Shown in pieces: positions 39,547 through 48,858 of a stretch of DNA of 64,000 nt. How positions within the stretch are numbered: position 1 is the first letter of the stretch; the number at the start of each line of letters is the position of its first letter. The DNA comes from Chitinophagaceae bacterium (lineage in GTDB: Bacteria; Bacteroidota; Bacteroidia; Chitinophagales; Chitinophagaceae), in NCBI GenBank assembly GCA_947454235.1, contig CANGIY010000008.1:62001-126000 (forward strand), written 5' to 3'. The position numbers were made by a program, and so were the translations under genes. The notes below the pieces were generated by a model, which did not search any database, was not told the origin of the DNA, and saw nothing but the letters and a program-made list of their open reading frames with translations.

Positions 39547-41952
39547 ATGACCATTTCATATCAATGGCTTTTAAAATATTTACCTGTATCTCTGAGTGTT
39601 GATGAACTTTCTGTGATTCTTACTTCGATTGGACTTGAAGTAGAAGCTGCTGAAAAAGTTGAATCTATTCCCGGTGGACTGGAAGGTTTAGTAATAGGTG
39701 AAGTAAAAACATGTGAAAGACACCCTAATGCCGATAAACTAAGTGCAACAACGGTTGATGTTGGCACAGGTACTTTATTAAATATAGTTTGTGGAGCTCC
39801 TAACGTTGCGGCCGGTCAAAGAGTGGTTGTAGCTACTGTTGGCACTACCGTACACCCTACTGCGGGCGAACCATTTTTGATTAAGAAAGCAAAAATAAGG
39901 GGTGCCGATAGTGAAGGCATGATTTGTGCCGAAGACGAAATAGGTCTGGGTCAAAGCCATGCGGGTATTATGATTCTACCTGCTGATGCTCCTTTAGGAC
40001 AAGCGGCAAAAACATACTTCAATGTAAAAGATGCCGATTTTGCTGTGCATATCGGTCTTACTCCAAACAGGTCTGATGCCAATAGCCACTTAGGTGTTGC
40101 GAAAGACGTGTGCGCCTATTTGTGCCACCACAGAAAAGGAGATTTCAAAGTCGTTTCACCCGAGACTAACCTCAGCCTGCCCGTTCCTAAATCACCTGTA
40201 TCAGTTGAAATAGTTAATACGGAAGCTTGCCCAAGGTATGCTGGTTTGTATATTCAAAATGTAACGGTTAAAGAATCCCCCGATTGGTTGAAACAATCGT
40301 TGCAAACTATTGGCGTTAGAAGCATTAATAATATAGTAGACATCACCAACTACGTTTTACATGCATTCGGGCAACCTTTACACGCATTTGATGCCGACAA
40401 GTTAAAAGGCAATAAAATCATTGTCAGAACTTCGGCAGAAGGTGAAAAATTTGTTGCACTAGATGACAAAGAGCGCACCCTGAAAGCTGATGATATTGTT
40501 ATTTGCGATGCTGAAGGAATTGTAGCACTTGGTGGGGTATTCGGTGGCGCACACAGCGGTATTAGCGACACTACTAAAAACGTATTCCTGGAAAGCGCAT
40601 TCTTTGCACCAAAACATATAAGAAGAACAAGCCTGCACCATGGTCTAAGAACAGATGCTGCTTTGCACTTCGAAAAAGGTGTAGATATTAACTTTGTTTT
40701 ACCTGCTATGAAGCAGGCTGCGGCTTTAATATGCGAACTGGCCGATGGTCAACTCACGGCCGATTTGGTAGATGTGTACCCTACAGAAGTAGCTCCGGTA
40801 TTTGTAAAAACTACGTTCGACTATATTAATAAACTCAGCGGCAAACAATACGAAGCTGAAACTGTAAAACGACTTTTAAGCAACCTTGGTTTCGGGCTTA
40901 AAGAAGTGACTAACGAGTACATGCTACTCCAGGTGCCTACCAACAAAACTGACGTTTCTCAACCTGCCGATATTGTTGAAGAGGTGCTCAGGATTGACGG
41001 ACTGGATAATGTGTTTATGTCGGGTCGTTTGTCTTATGCGCTTTCAAAAGGACAATTAACTGACCGCAAACTAAGAGATAAGGTCTCAGATATGTTGTGT
41101 GGTTTGGGTTTGCAAGAAATTGTAACCAACAGTATCGTTAACAGCAAGTACTACCCGGGCAATGAAACACTTGTGCGCATGATCAACAGTCTTACGGCAG
41201 AACTTGATGTGATGCGCCCTTCTTTACTTGAGAGCGGACTTGAAGTGGTTAACTACAACTGCAACAGGAAAAACCAGGATTTGGCATTGTATGAGTTCGG
41301 TAACATTTATAGCCAGGTTGAAGGCAAATACCACCAAGAGTCACATCTGGGTTTGTGGATCACCGGGGCTGCTAAAACAGTGAACTGGAACCAAAAAGTT
41401 GCTCAAACAGATATTTATGGCGTAAAAGGATTGGTGCAAAGCATTTTCAGTGCATTCGGACTTACGAAGATTGAAATGTTTGTTGATGATGCAAATGGTT
41501 CACTTGGCTGGAAATGGAAAAATAAAGTGCTCGCTACAGTTACAAATGTTGCTGCTCCCCGCCTTAAAGAATTTGACATTAAGCAAGAGGTATTTTTCGT
41601 TGACATGAACTGGGAGCTTTTCGTGAGCGCAGTGAATAACAATAAAGTACGATATACTGAAATACCTAAATACCCGATTGTAAACCGCGACCTGGCGATT
41701 GTTTTAGACAAAACAATTGAATACCAACAAGTAGCGCAAGTAACGAATGCATTGAAGCTGGAGCCATTGATGAGCTTCGGTTTGTTTGACATTTTTGAAA
41801 GCGATAAACTGGGTGCTGGTAAAAAATCACTGGCCTTGAATTATAGTTTCCGCCTGAACGACCGTACGCTGACTGATGCAGAAACTGAACAACTCATGCA
41901 ACAACTGATTGATGCATATTCTAAAAAATTAAACGCACAAGTAAGAATCTGA
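39547..41952 (+). CDS. pheT: phenylalanine--tRNA ligase beta subunit
   Basis: 801 residues, standard length. PheT pairs with PheS in the alpha2-beta2 enzyme that charges tRNA-Phe. In order: N-terminal MTISYQWLLKYL, EMAP/tRNA-binding domain (GEVKTCERHPNADKLSATTV, IVCGAPNVAAG), B3/B4 editing domain (YAGLYIQNVTV, GQPLHAFDADKLKG, LGGVFGG), B5 domain, synthetase-like core, and FDX-ACB anticodon domain (YPIVNRDLAIVLDKTIEY). The ATG at 39547 gives the canonical start. A TATCTTTG box (39521-39528) lies 18 bases upstream. The next gene starts 1 base after the stop. Confidence 0.97.
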   Translation: MTISYQWLLKYLPVSLSVDELSVILTSIGLEVEAAEKVESIPGGLEGLVIGEVKTCERHPNADKLSATTVDVGTGTLLNIVCGAPNVAAGQRVVVATVGTTVHPTAGEPFLIKKAKIRGADSEGMICAEDEIGLGQSHAGIMILPADAPLGQAAKTYFNVKDADFAVHIGLTPNRSDANSHLGVAKDVCAYLCHHRKGDFKVVSPETNLSLPVPKSPVSVEIVNTEACPRYAGLYIQNVTVKESPDWLKQSLQTIGVRSINNIVDITNYVLHAFGQPLHAFDADKLKGNKIIVRTSAEGEKFVALDDKERTLKADDIVICDAEGIVALGGVFGGAHSGISDTTKNVFLESAFFAPKHIRRTSLHHGLRTDAALHFEKGVDINFVLPAMKQAAALICELADGQLTADLVDVYPTEVAPVFVKTTFDYINKLSGKQYEAETVKRLLSNLGFGLKEVTNEYMLLQVPTNKTDVSQPADIVEEVLRIDGLDNVFMSGRLSYALSKGQLTDRKLRDKVSDMLCGLGLQEIVTNSIVNSKYYPGNETLVRMINSLTAELDVMRPSLLESGLEVVNYNCNRKNQDLALYEFGNIYSQVEGKYHQESHLGLWITGAAKTVNWNQKVAQTDIYGVKGLVQSIFSAFGLTKIEMFVDDANGSLGWKWKNKVLATVTNVAAPRLKEFDIKQEVFFVDMNWELFVSAVNNNKVRYTEIPKYPIVNRDLAIVLDKTIEYQQVAQVTNALKLEPLMSFGLFDIFESDKLGAGKKSLALNYSFRLNDRTLTDAETEQLMQQLIDAYSKKLNAQVRI

Positions 41953-41953
41953 C

Positions 41954-42229
41954 ATGGAATCATTTCAATTATTGAGCGAAAAGATTGATGAGCTCATCAA
42001 AAAGCACAATTCTGTAGTTGCAGATAATAAAAAGCTTCGTGCACTTATTGACGGACAGAACAAAGTGATTCAAAAACTGAACAAGAAAGTTTCAAGTTTA
42101 GAGAATAACGCCGTAAGCGTGAACCTGAATAATACAGGTCTCAATGACGAAGAAAAAGACGACATGAAAAAACAACTGGACTTCGTGATTGCCGAAATTG
42201 ACAAAATTCTGGTTACGCTGAATGATTAG
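41954..42229 (+). CDS. small coiled-coil protein (possibly ZapB-like)
   Basis: 91 residues, almost entirely coiled coil: heptads in LLSEKIDELIKKHNSVVADN then IQKLNKKVSSLENNA, a short Asn-rich break, and a final helix DFVIAEIDKILVTLND. It starts 1 base after pheT and overlaps the next gene by 8 bases. A coiled-coil gene after pheT, often followed by zapA, is common in Bacteroidota, so a ZapB-like cell-division role is possible; zapA is not next here. Function unproven. Confidence 0.75.
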   Translation: MESFQLLSEKIDELIKKHNSVVADNKKLRALIDGQNKVIQKLNKKVSSLENNAVSVNLNNTGLNDEEKDDMKKQLDFVIAEIDKILVTLND

Positions 42230-42746
42230 CCCGTCGAACCGATTTCTTCAGTTTGTTATTGTTGCCGGTATTTTAACCGTTGGGTTAAATGCTTGCAACA
42301 AAGACCGTCAGGTGTGCCTGACGCCAAAAACGGCATCGATGTATATTGAAAGTATGCACTTGCCTAAGGACACCTCAACTGTAGAAATCGATACTGCCCT
42401 ACCTTCTGCCGTATTCACAGCAATAACATTGGGTGGCGATAAATCATTTCAATACACAACTCCTTCGGCCAGTTTCACTTTGTCGTTATCGCCCGTCGCT
42501 GACTCGTGTGTTTGGCTTTTAACGCCAGATTCCACAGGTACTTCGGCAACGGATACCTTGACATTTTATTACAGCAGGGAGGTAAAGTTTATCTCCAATG
42601 CATGTGGATTTACTACTTTTTTCCAACTCGATTCTGCGCATACAACCAGGAATAACATTACCGGGATTACTATCAACAATACTTCTGTAACCAACAATGC
42701 GAATGTCGCTAAACATATCAAGCTGCACATCAAGCCGAATTTTTAA
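42222..42746 (+). CDS. DUF6452-like lipoprotein
   Basis: 174 residues. Lipoprotein signal (FVIVAGILTVGLNAC, Cys25), then beta-rich sequence with CLTPKTASMYIESM near the start, TFTLSLSPVADSCVWLLTP-like central strands and the terminal KHIKLHIKPNF. The pairing with the next gene matches the DUF6452-DUF6048 pair seen in many Bacteroidota. It is probably periplasmic or on the outer membrane. It overlaps the coiled-coil gene by 8 bases and the next gene by 50 bases. Confidence 0.72.
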   Translation: MISPSNRFLQFVIVAGILTVGLNACNKDRQVCLTPKTASMYIESMHLPKDTSTVEIDTALPSAVFTAITLGGDKSFQYTTPSASFTLSLSPVADSCVWLLTPDSTGTSATDTLTFYYSREVKFISNACGFTTFFQLDSAHTTRNNITGITINNTSVTNNANVAKHIKLHIKPNF

Positions 42747-43431
42747 AATTTTGGCTTGTATGTCTTTGATTTCCGGAAGCGCATTCGGACAGGCAACGGC
42801 TGTAGATACTGCAAAAGCCGACACAACCGTAAAACCTAAAATTGAAGCATCTCATCAGATAGAACTGGGTTTCGATATGGGCTGCCTTGCCAAAAACTAC
42901 TTGGTCACCGACAGGGTGGGTTACGAATTTTTAGCTTCGTGGTACCACAAAAATGAAATTTACTGGGTGGCAGAGGGCGGCTGGGGCAATTCAACGGTAG
43001 CTTATCCCGACCTTTCTTACAAGACCAACAGCAGCTTTTTAAGGCTGGGGTTTGATAAAATGTTGCTGGGCAGAGAAAATCTTAAAGACTGGGGCGGTAT
43101 GCAAATGGGGCTTCGACTAGGTGCCGCACATGTAAGCAGGGCAGATGCACAGTACACGATAGTTGATAGCACCTGGGGTACCACATCAGGTGCTGTTTCC
43201 GGTAAAAGCTTCGTTCCTGTATGGGCTGAGATAACAGCCGGTGTGCGTGTAGAGCTGATTAGGGGAATCATCACAGGCTGGAATATCCGCGGTAAATTTA
43301 TGCTCAATGGCAAATCGTTCAATGATTTGTCGCCGACCTACATTGCAGGCTTCGGACAAGGGGACAAAAATTCGTCCTTCGATTTCAATTTTTATTTATT
43401 GTATGCTTTAAGGTGGAACCGTAAGCAATAA
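42697..43431 (+). CDS. DUF6048-like outer-membrane beta-barrel protein
   Basis: 244 residues. Signal peptide (IFKILACMSLISGSAFGQ), then beta-barrel sequence: HQIELGFDMGCLAKNYL, GYEFLASWYHKNEIYWVAEG, FLRLGFDKMLLGREN, GMQMGLRLGAAHVS, ending FNFYLLYALRWNRKQ. It matches DUF6048. It overlaps the DUF6452 gene by 50 bases, an unusually long overlap, so the two are translationally tied and may act together in the outer membrane. Confidence 0.78.
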   Translation: MRMSLNISSCTSSRIFKILACMSLISGSAFGQATAVDTAKADTTVKPKIEASHQIELGFDMGCLAKNYLVTDRVGYEFLASWYHKNEIYWVAEGGWGNSTVAYPDLSYKTNSSFLRLGFDKMLLGRENLKDWGGMQMGLRLGAAHVSRADAQYTIVDSTWGTTSGAVSGKSFVPVWAEITAGVRVELIRGIITGWNIRGKFMLNGKSFNDLSPTYIAGFGQGDKNSSFDFNFYLLYALRWNRKQ

Positions 43432-43570
43432 TTGCCGACGAAAAGAGCGGGCCTGGGAATTTTCTCAAAATTCACATTAAAGCTTTATTCGCTATCAACA
43501 TTGCTTTATTTAATTAGTTCTTTTACATTTGTTCAAAATCAAGTTTTTTAATTTTAACAACAAGTAAAAC

Positions 43571-45664
43571 ATGAAGAAATTTTTTATTCTAATTCTAATT
43601 TCGTTTACTAGCTACCAGTTGGGTTTTGCACAAAATCAGATATTGGGAAATGTAGGCGGCATGGATGTAACCAACATTGCTGACGGAGCCGCAAAGTTTA
43701 TTGTAACCAGAACAAAACAAGAGCTGGATATTGCCTTTTTTTCGCACCTGAAGAAAGCTTTGAACGACAGCAGCACACGCGATTTCAGAACATTTTTCCC
43801 GGCAACTGCTAAAACACTGAACGTAATAGGTGCTGAGATTTATAACTACAAACCTTTCTTAGCGACATTGGTTGAGGCGTTTGATGATGATTTAAAATTG
43901 CTTCCGCAACACTTACCTAACATCATTCAAAACCACCCTGACCTTTTTAGGGCATACCCAGAAATTGGACTCTCTATAAAAAGTGGTTGTTATATAGCGG
44001 ACAACCTTATGCACAATATGCACCCTATAGAAATTGTGAATGGTTTCCCTAACTCTATTATTGACAGTGTCAACAGGCTGAATCACAATGTTGCGTCAGG
44101 TATAAAAATGATGAAGCAAGCAGCTAAACTCATGGATGTTAAAATTGGGGATTCGACTGTGGCTGAACTCATTGAAGCAGGAACAATCAACTCCAAGTTG
44201 AAAAACGGAAGCACGCTAGATATGCTGTTGCAAACTTTCAAATCATTCACCAATGGAATTACCTTAGAAAGGAAAAGCCCTAACACTGGCAGTGTTTCGT
44301 CGATAGATATAGGTGTTCTGATTGGCGATGGCATTAAATGCAAAGAATACATACAATATTCAATCAGGCAAATCAAAGAGATAAATGACCTGATTCATGA
44401 ATTTAAAAAAGCAAAAGGAGATTCTGAAAAAGTTGAACTGTTTGCAGTTTACGCCACAAAAGTTAACCACCTCATTGGCTATGTTACCGATATCAGAAAC
44501 ATTACATCAGACGTAGTTAAATCAAGTAAACTAGTAGTATATGTAACCGACATAAACGTCGCGATCAAAGAATATAGCATCGTTTCTGACAACTTGTTGA
44601 AGGTAATGACAGATATTGTTCGTAAAAACTACGAAGGTGCTGTTTTGTACGCCTGCAATATTTACCAGGAACTGTTTGTGAACAAAAGCAAATTACTGGC
44701 TGATAACTTCAGTACAAGTCTGGAAGAAAAAGGACTGAGGGGCAGAAAAGTATCTAAATCTCTCGCTGCATTTGTTGATACATTTTCACAAAAACCAAAT
44801 GATTTTGTCTTAGCCCAGAAACCAAACGAAGTAGATCTTGTTTCATCATCAGATTCAATGGTAGAAGCGAAATTGGCATTAACTCCTGAAATTGAAACTG
44901 AACTCAAAAAAGTATTCAAAGAAAAAGTAGACCTTAATAATTCAATTACTGACCTTGAACTTGTTGCCGATGCGTTGAAATTGGTGGACAGCGATAAAAT
45001 TGAAACCTTCGCAGAGGAAAGCAAGTCTTTCATTAATGTAATGCTGCGTTACGGTACATTCATGGCAGCAATGACCAAAGCAAAAACATCAGATGATGTG
45101 GAGCAAATTATTGAAACATTCGCAATGCCTCCGGGTTCATCGAGAGTGAAACGTGAAGCGAGAGTGAACATATCTTTGAACGCTTATTGCGGCACCTATG
45201 TAGGGTTTGAACAAATTCAAGGCTACAAAAACGATAACAAGTTTACAATGAATGCCTACGGTGTAACAGCCCCAATTGGTATTGCTTTCAGCATTGGTAA
45301 CCGCCAGGGGATTGATGCAATTTTTCGAAAATCCAGAAGCGACTACCATTGGTCTTACAGTGCGTTCTTATCAATTATAGACCTCGGCACAATAGCTGCT
45401 TTCCGATTCAAAGACAGCACTTCTTCAATGCCTAAAATCGAACTTAAGAACATTATTTCTCCGGGCTTGTTCCTTTCAGTTGGATTGCCTCAAATGCCTA
45501 TTTCTTTAAATGCAGGTGTTCAGTTAGGGCCTCAACTAAGAAGTGTAACCAGCAGCAATGCAGTCATTGAAAACTCAAGCTACCTGCGTTATAGTTTTTC
45601 TGCTGTAGTCGACCTTCCGGTAATTAACTTGTATACAAGAAGTTCAAGACTGAATAAATTCTAA
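43571..45664 (+). CDS. large secreted or envelope protein, function unknown
   Basis: 697 residues, family not recognised. Signal peptide (FILILISFTSYQLGFAQ). Residues about 30-540 are mostly helical with a run of amphipathic helices and no catalytic motif. The last 160 residues (from RVNISLNAYCGTYVGFEQ on) are beta-rich and end FSAVVDLPVINLYTRSSRLN, suggesting a C-terminal barrel or outer-membrane-associated domain. A strong terminator follows. The convergent gene downstream is also an unknown envelope protein. Possible roles cannot be distinguished from sequence. Confidence 0.75.
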   Translation: MKKFFILILISFTSYQLGFAQNQILGNVGGMDVTNIADGAAKFIVTRTKQELDIAFFSHLKKALNDSSTRDFRTFFPATAKTLNVIGAEIYNYKPFLATLVEAFDDDLKLLPQHLPNIIQNHPDLFRAYPEIGLSIKSGCYIADNLMHNMHPIEIVNGFPNSIIDSVNRLNHNVASGIKMMKQAAKLMDVKIGDSTVAELIEAGTINSKLKNGSTLDMLLQTFKSFTNGITLERKSPNTGSVSSIDIGVLIGDGIKCKEYIQYSIRQIKEINDLIHEFKKAKGDSEKVELFAVYATKVNHLIGYVTDIRNITSDVVKSSKLVVYVTDINVAIKEYSIVSDNLLKVMTDIVRKNYEGAVLYACNIYQELFVNKSKLLADNFSTSLEEKGLRGRKVSKSLAAFVDTFSQKPNDFVLAQKPNEVDLVSSSDSMVEAKLALTPEIETELKKVFKEKVDLNNSITDLELVADALKLVDSDKIETFAEESKSFINVMLRYGTFMAAMTKAKTSDDVEQIIETFAMPPGSSRVKREARVNISLNAYCGTYVGFEQIQGYKNDNKFTMNAYGVTAPIGIAFSIGNRQGIDAIFRKSRSDYHWSYSAFLSIIDLGTIAAFRFKDSTSSMPKIELKNIISPGLFLSVGLPQMPISLNAGVQLGPQLRSVTSSNAVIENSSYLRYSFSAVVDLPVINLYTRSSRLNKF

Positions 45665-45698
45665 GCAATAGACGTTGATTGCAAGAAAATAAAAACAA

Positions 45699-45740
45699 TA
45701 AAATAGCGCAGTGTCAAATCGGCACTGCGCTATTTTATTT
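45699..45740. terminator. intrinsic terminator between convergent envelope genes
   Basis: A 13-bp perfect stem AAATAGCGCAGTG/CACTGCGCTATTT (45701-45713 and 45723-45735), with T-rich flanks on both strands, so it can act in both directions. Confidence 0.85.
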
Positions 45741-45809
45741 CGTTTAAATGTAAAAAGGAGACTGTAAACACAGCCCCCTTTCACTAAACAAAATACAGTA
45801 TTTTATAAA

Positions 45810-46931
45810 TTAATTATCGTCATTCTCGTCGTCGCTTTTTGTTGTTTTTTTAGATTTAGTTGCTTTTTTAGACTTAAATTTCGCATCTTCTTCTATGAGT
45901 TTTTTTGCAGCATCGTCGACATCTTCTCCTTTGCTCAAGGTCTGCATCAGTTGAGAAGGCGAACCGCTAATTGAAACCACAAATGGCATACTTTGCAAAT
46001 CTTTATTTGTTGACCAAAGAGAACCTGTGATATTCATCGAAAACAAATCACCAACTTTTATTCCACCCCTCATTTGCAACATTGTAAAGTCGCACCCAAT
46101 TTTATCAACAGCTCCTTTGAAATTTCCAAAAGAATAATAAAAAGGGAATTCGAAATACATTCTGACATATGAATTTGCATCTGCACTACCTAAGTCAAAA
46201 TAGGGCATCAACCCCGTTTGAGAATTGTAAAAAATATTATCACTTGAGTAAAGCCCGTCGTGTACAATTTTTGCAGTATCTACGTTAGGATTAAATCCGA
46301 TATTTTCAATTGCAAACAATCCAAAATGAGCTTTTCCATAGCGGCTTTTTGAAAAAATCAATGGCATGGAAAAATTCAAATTTATAGTACCGCCATTATT
46401 GACAACTTTCTTTAAGTTATTTCTCAAGTTTACACTATCATTTTTTCCTGTAGTAAAAGTATCAGTGGTCACCTTGAACATTCCACCAACTGCAAAACGA
46501 ACTGGCCCAAAAAATGCGCTTACGAGCTCACCACCGAGGTAGTTTGCATTATTTATCGTGAAATAATGGAAATTTTGAGAGACGTCAACCATTGGTTGAT
46601 TGTACAAATATCTATTTAGTGCTTCGTAGTTTGAAGGAGAAATCATTGAAGCATTTAGAAACCCATTTTTTGTATCGGTTTGAGACCCCAAAACAATTTT
46701 CCTTTGCAAAAGCTGATTCATTTCATACGTTCCTCCGCCGTTGATGCACTTGTTTGAGTCAACCCGCTTTTGCCAAAAACCAAATAAAAAACCATGTGCA
46801 TTTTCACAAAACTCTCCGGTTCCAAGGAAGGTCGAATCGGCTGTCTCATCTGCGTACGCAAAATTAATGTGGTTTTGTCCGTAGCTTAACGAAGACAAAG
46901 CCAAGCAACTAAGTAAAATTACTTTCTTCAT
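45810..46931 (-). CDS. secreted envelope protein with charged C-terminal tail, function unknown
   Basis: 373 residues, family not recognised. Signal peptide KKVILLSCLALSSLSYGQ. The body is beta-rich with Tyr/Phe/Gly content typical of Bacteroidota outer-membrane proteins (GGELVSAFFGPVRFAVGG, YVRMYFEFPFYYSFGNFKG). The last 40 residues are Lys/Asp-rich (KSKKATKSKKTTKSDDENDDN-like) and probably disordered. Its terminator is shared with the convergent 43.6-kb gene. A role as a barrel with a periplasmic tail is a guess. Confidence 0.7.
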   Translation of the reverse strand: MKKVILLSCLALSSLSYGQNHINFAYADETADSTFLGTGEFCENAHGFLFGFWQKRVDSNKCINGGGTYEMNQLLQRKIVLGSQTDTKNGFLNASMISPSNYEALNRYLYNQPMVDVSQNFHYFTINNANYLGGELVSAFFGPVRFAVGGMFKVTTDTFTTGKNDSVNLRNNLKKVVNNGGTINLNFSMPLIFSKSRYGKAHFGLFAIENIGFNPNVDTAKIVHDGLYSSDNIFYNSQTGLMPYFDLGSADANSYVRMYFEFPFYYSFGNFKGAVDKIGCDFTMLQMRGGIKVGDLFSMNITGSLWSTNKDLQSMPFVVSISGSPSQLMQTLSKGEDVDDAAKKLIEEDAKFKSKKATKSKKTTKSDDENDDN

Positions 46932-47076
46932 AATCTTTTTTGTTTGTTTTGTTTTTTTTCGTTTGCGAATTTATAATTTATTTGTTTCAATTTCAAACAA
47001 ATAAAGTTTTTTCTTGAAAATTAGCTCCTTAGTTATCAAGAACAAAAATCCTTTACTTTCGCAAAAAATTATTTAC

Positions 47077-47511
47077 ATGAGTTTAGCTGAAAAACTATTT
47101 GGTATGAAACAAGAGAAACTTGCTGCCAATTTGAAAGAAGGAATGGACTTTCTCGCTGCCAACAGAACAAAAGAAGGTGTTGTTGAATTGCCTAGTGGCT
47201 TACAATATCAGGTGCTTGTACAAGGTGCGGGTCCTAAACCATCTGCGTCTTCAACTGTAAAATGCCACTATCACGGCACTTTGATTGATGGTAAAGTATT
47301 TGATAGCTCTGTTCAAAGAAATCAACCGGCTAGTTTCCCGCTCAATCAGGTAATTAAAGGTTGGACAGAAGGCGTGCAATTGATGGAGCAAGGCAGCAAA
47401 TTCCGTTTCTTTATTCCACCTCATTTGGGTTATGGCGACCGTCAAGTGGGTCCGCACATTGGCCCTAACAGCACGTTGGTTTTCGATGTTGAACTATTAG
47501 ATATTCTATAG
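47077..47511 (+). CDS. FKBP-type peptidyl-prolyl cis-trans isomerase
   Basis: 144 residues. A short N-terminal helical part (AEKLFGMKQEKLAANLKEG) is followed by the FKBP domain: LPSGLQYQVLVQGAG, HYHGTLIDGKVFDSS, VIKGWTEGVQLM, FFIPPHLGYG and the terminal TLVFDVELLDIL. This is the FkpA/Mip-like layout, but there is no signal peptide, so it is cytoplasmic. It catalyses proline isomerisation in folding. The ATG at 47077 is preferred; a TACTTTCG near-consensus box lies about 15 bases upstream. The HEAT-repeat gene follows after 8 bases. Confidence 0.92.
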   Translation: MSLAEKLFGMKQEKLAANLKEGMDFLAANRTKEGVVELPSGLQYQVLVQGAGPKPSASSTVKCHYHGTLIDGKVFDSSVQRNQPASFPLNQVIKGWTEGVQLMEQGSKFRFFIPPHLGYGDRQVGPHIGPNSTLVFDVELLDIL

Positions 47512-47519
47512 TTCGCTTC

Positions 47520-48284
47520 ATGGGATTTTACGATCTCGATAAAGATAGTAGAGCAAGTCTGGTAGCTGAAATACAAAATGCTTTGTTCGTTGATACTTCG
47601 AACGGTGTTTTAGAAAGCTACCAGACTTATTTTTCTGATGAAGACACTTACATCAGGAAGTCAGCATATTTAGCCGTAGGGCGAATTTATCATTCCGACG
47701 TCCTGCTTCGCGTGGGCGTACACACATCGCTTAACTCGCTTTTCAGCAGTACAAATGCCAAGATTCGGCAAACGGTTGTAAACGCAGCAGGTGAAATTGG
47801 CATTCACGACTTCGAGATTGTCCAACATTTTTTTGACAAAGGTCTATTTGATGAACACCATTCAGTGCGTAATGCTGTTATAGGTTCAATGAAAAAAATG
47901 GGGCAGAAAAACCCTCACCCTGTAATCAATTGGTCGCAGAAATACCTCCACCATCCCGACAAAGAAATTCGCCGTGAAATTTGCCACGGCATTGAGCTAA
48001 GAGGCAGAACCCACCCCGAAGATATATTACCATTACTTGAACAATTACAAAATGACGCCACAAAACGAGTGCGCTGGACGCTCGTACATGTTATTGGGCA
48101 AATTGCATACAAAAGGGGCTGCCTCGAAAAAGTCACACAAACCATCAGGCACTGGGAAAATCAAAAATTGGTTGCCGATGCCTTTGAAGAAATTGTTGAT
48201 GTACACCACAGGTACCGAAACTTTAGCTACTACACGCAAGCTGAAGCAATCGAGTACCTGAAAGCGCAGGGAGTAGTTTCGTAA
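47520..48284 (+). CDS. HEAT-repeat protein
   Basis: 254 residues made of about six helical HEAT-like repeats: YIRKSAYLAVGRIYHSDVLL, KIRQTVVNAAGEIGIHDFEI, SVRNAVIGSMKKMG, EIRREICHGIELRGRTHPED, RVRWTLVHVIGQIAYKRG. It resembles HEAT/DNA-alkylation-repair-like solenoids but lacks a clear AlkC/AlkD active site. Such solenoids bind nucleic acid or protein. It is co-transcribed with the FKBP isomerase, suggesting a shared chaperone-like context (inference). Confidence 0.8.
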   Translation: MGFYDLDKDSRASLVAEIQNALFVDTSNGVLESYQTYFSDEDTYIRKSAYLAVGRIYHSDVLLRVGVHTSLNSLFSSTNAKIRQTVVNAAGEIGIHDFEIVQHFFDKGLFDEHHSVRNAVIGSMKKMGQKNPHPVINWSQKYLHHPDKEIRREICHGIELRGRTHPEDILPLLEQLQNDATKRVRWTLVHVIGQIAYKRGCLEKVTQTIRHWENQKLVADAFEEIVDVHHRYRNFSYYTQAEAIEYLKAQGVVS

Positions 48285-48338
48285 TTCACGCATTGTAAAC
48301 ATTTTTTTAAATCTTTTTTCCGCCCGGGCAAATTTCGA

Positions 48339-48367
48339 TTTGCAAGACTGGGAAATTGTTATATTTG
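48339..48367 (+). promoter_or_regulatory. consensus promoter of the DUF2795 gene
   Basis: TTTG (48339-48342), 17-bp spacer, TATATTTG (48360-48367): an exact match to both Bacteroidota elements, giving a leader of about 30 bases. It is among the best-matching promoters in the window. Confidence 0.8.
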
Positions 48368-48401
48368 CGATATTTAGTAAAGATATAAAACTAATAGAAA
48401 T

Positions 48402-48623
48402 ATGTTTTGGACACTAGAACTGGCGTCACACCTTGAAGATGCTCCATGGCCGGCCACAAAAGACGAGATCATTGACTATGCAATCAGGTCAGGTGCGCCA
48501 CTTGAAGTAGTTGAAAACCTTCAGGAACTAGACGACGAAGGGGAAATTTATGAAGGCATCGAAGACATTTGGCCGGACTACCCTACTCAGGAAGACTTCT
48601 TCTTCAATGAAGATGAATATTAA
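48402..48623 (+). CDS. small acidic DUF2795 protein
   Basis: 73 residues, very acidic. The DUF2795 pattern is clear: MFWTLELASHLEDAPWPATK, DEIIDYAIRSGAPLEVVENL, then acidic EDIWPDYPTQEDFFFNEDEY. The family is near-universal in Bacteroidota and often highly expressed, consistent with the strong promoter; function unknown. Bases 48624-48802 downstream hold no gene. Confidence 0.9.
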   Translation: MFWTLELASHLEDAPWPATKDEIIDYAIRSGAPLEVVENLQELDDEGEIYEGIEDIWPDYPTQEDFFFNEDEY

Positions 48624-48802
48624 TCTGGTTAGTGAAGATGACAAAATAAATTCCACCATTTCCACCATTCTGTTCCATTTCTGCGTCGTTGCAAAAGTCC
48701 TTAAATAGTTCACTATTCTCGGATTTTGCGCCTAGCACAAAAGAAACATAATAATTAAACTTGATGAAATTTATTTTGTCAACTTCACTAAAATAATTGT
48801 TG

Positions 48803-48840
48803 AAAAAGCTGTTTCCCCAAATGGTGAAACAGCTTTTTTG
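48803..48840 (+). terminator. intrinsic terminator
   Basis: A perfect 12-bp stem AAAAGCTGTTTC/GAAACAGCTTTT (48804-48815 and 48826-48837) plus T run. It ends 19 bases before the next start codon and closes the DUF2795 transcript, which would have a 3' UTR of about 180 bases. Confidence 0.8.
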
Positions 48841-48858
48841 TTACATTCACGTACCAAA

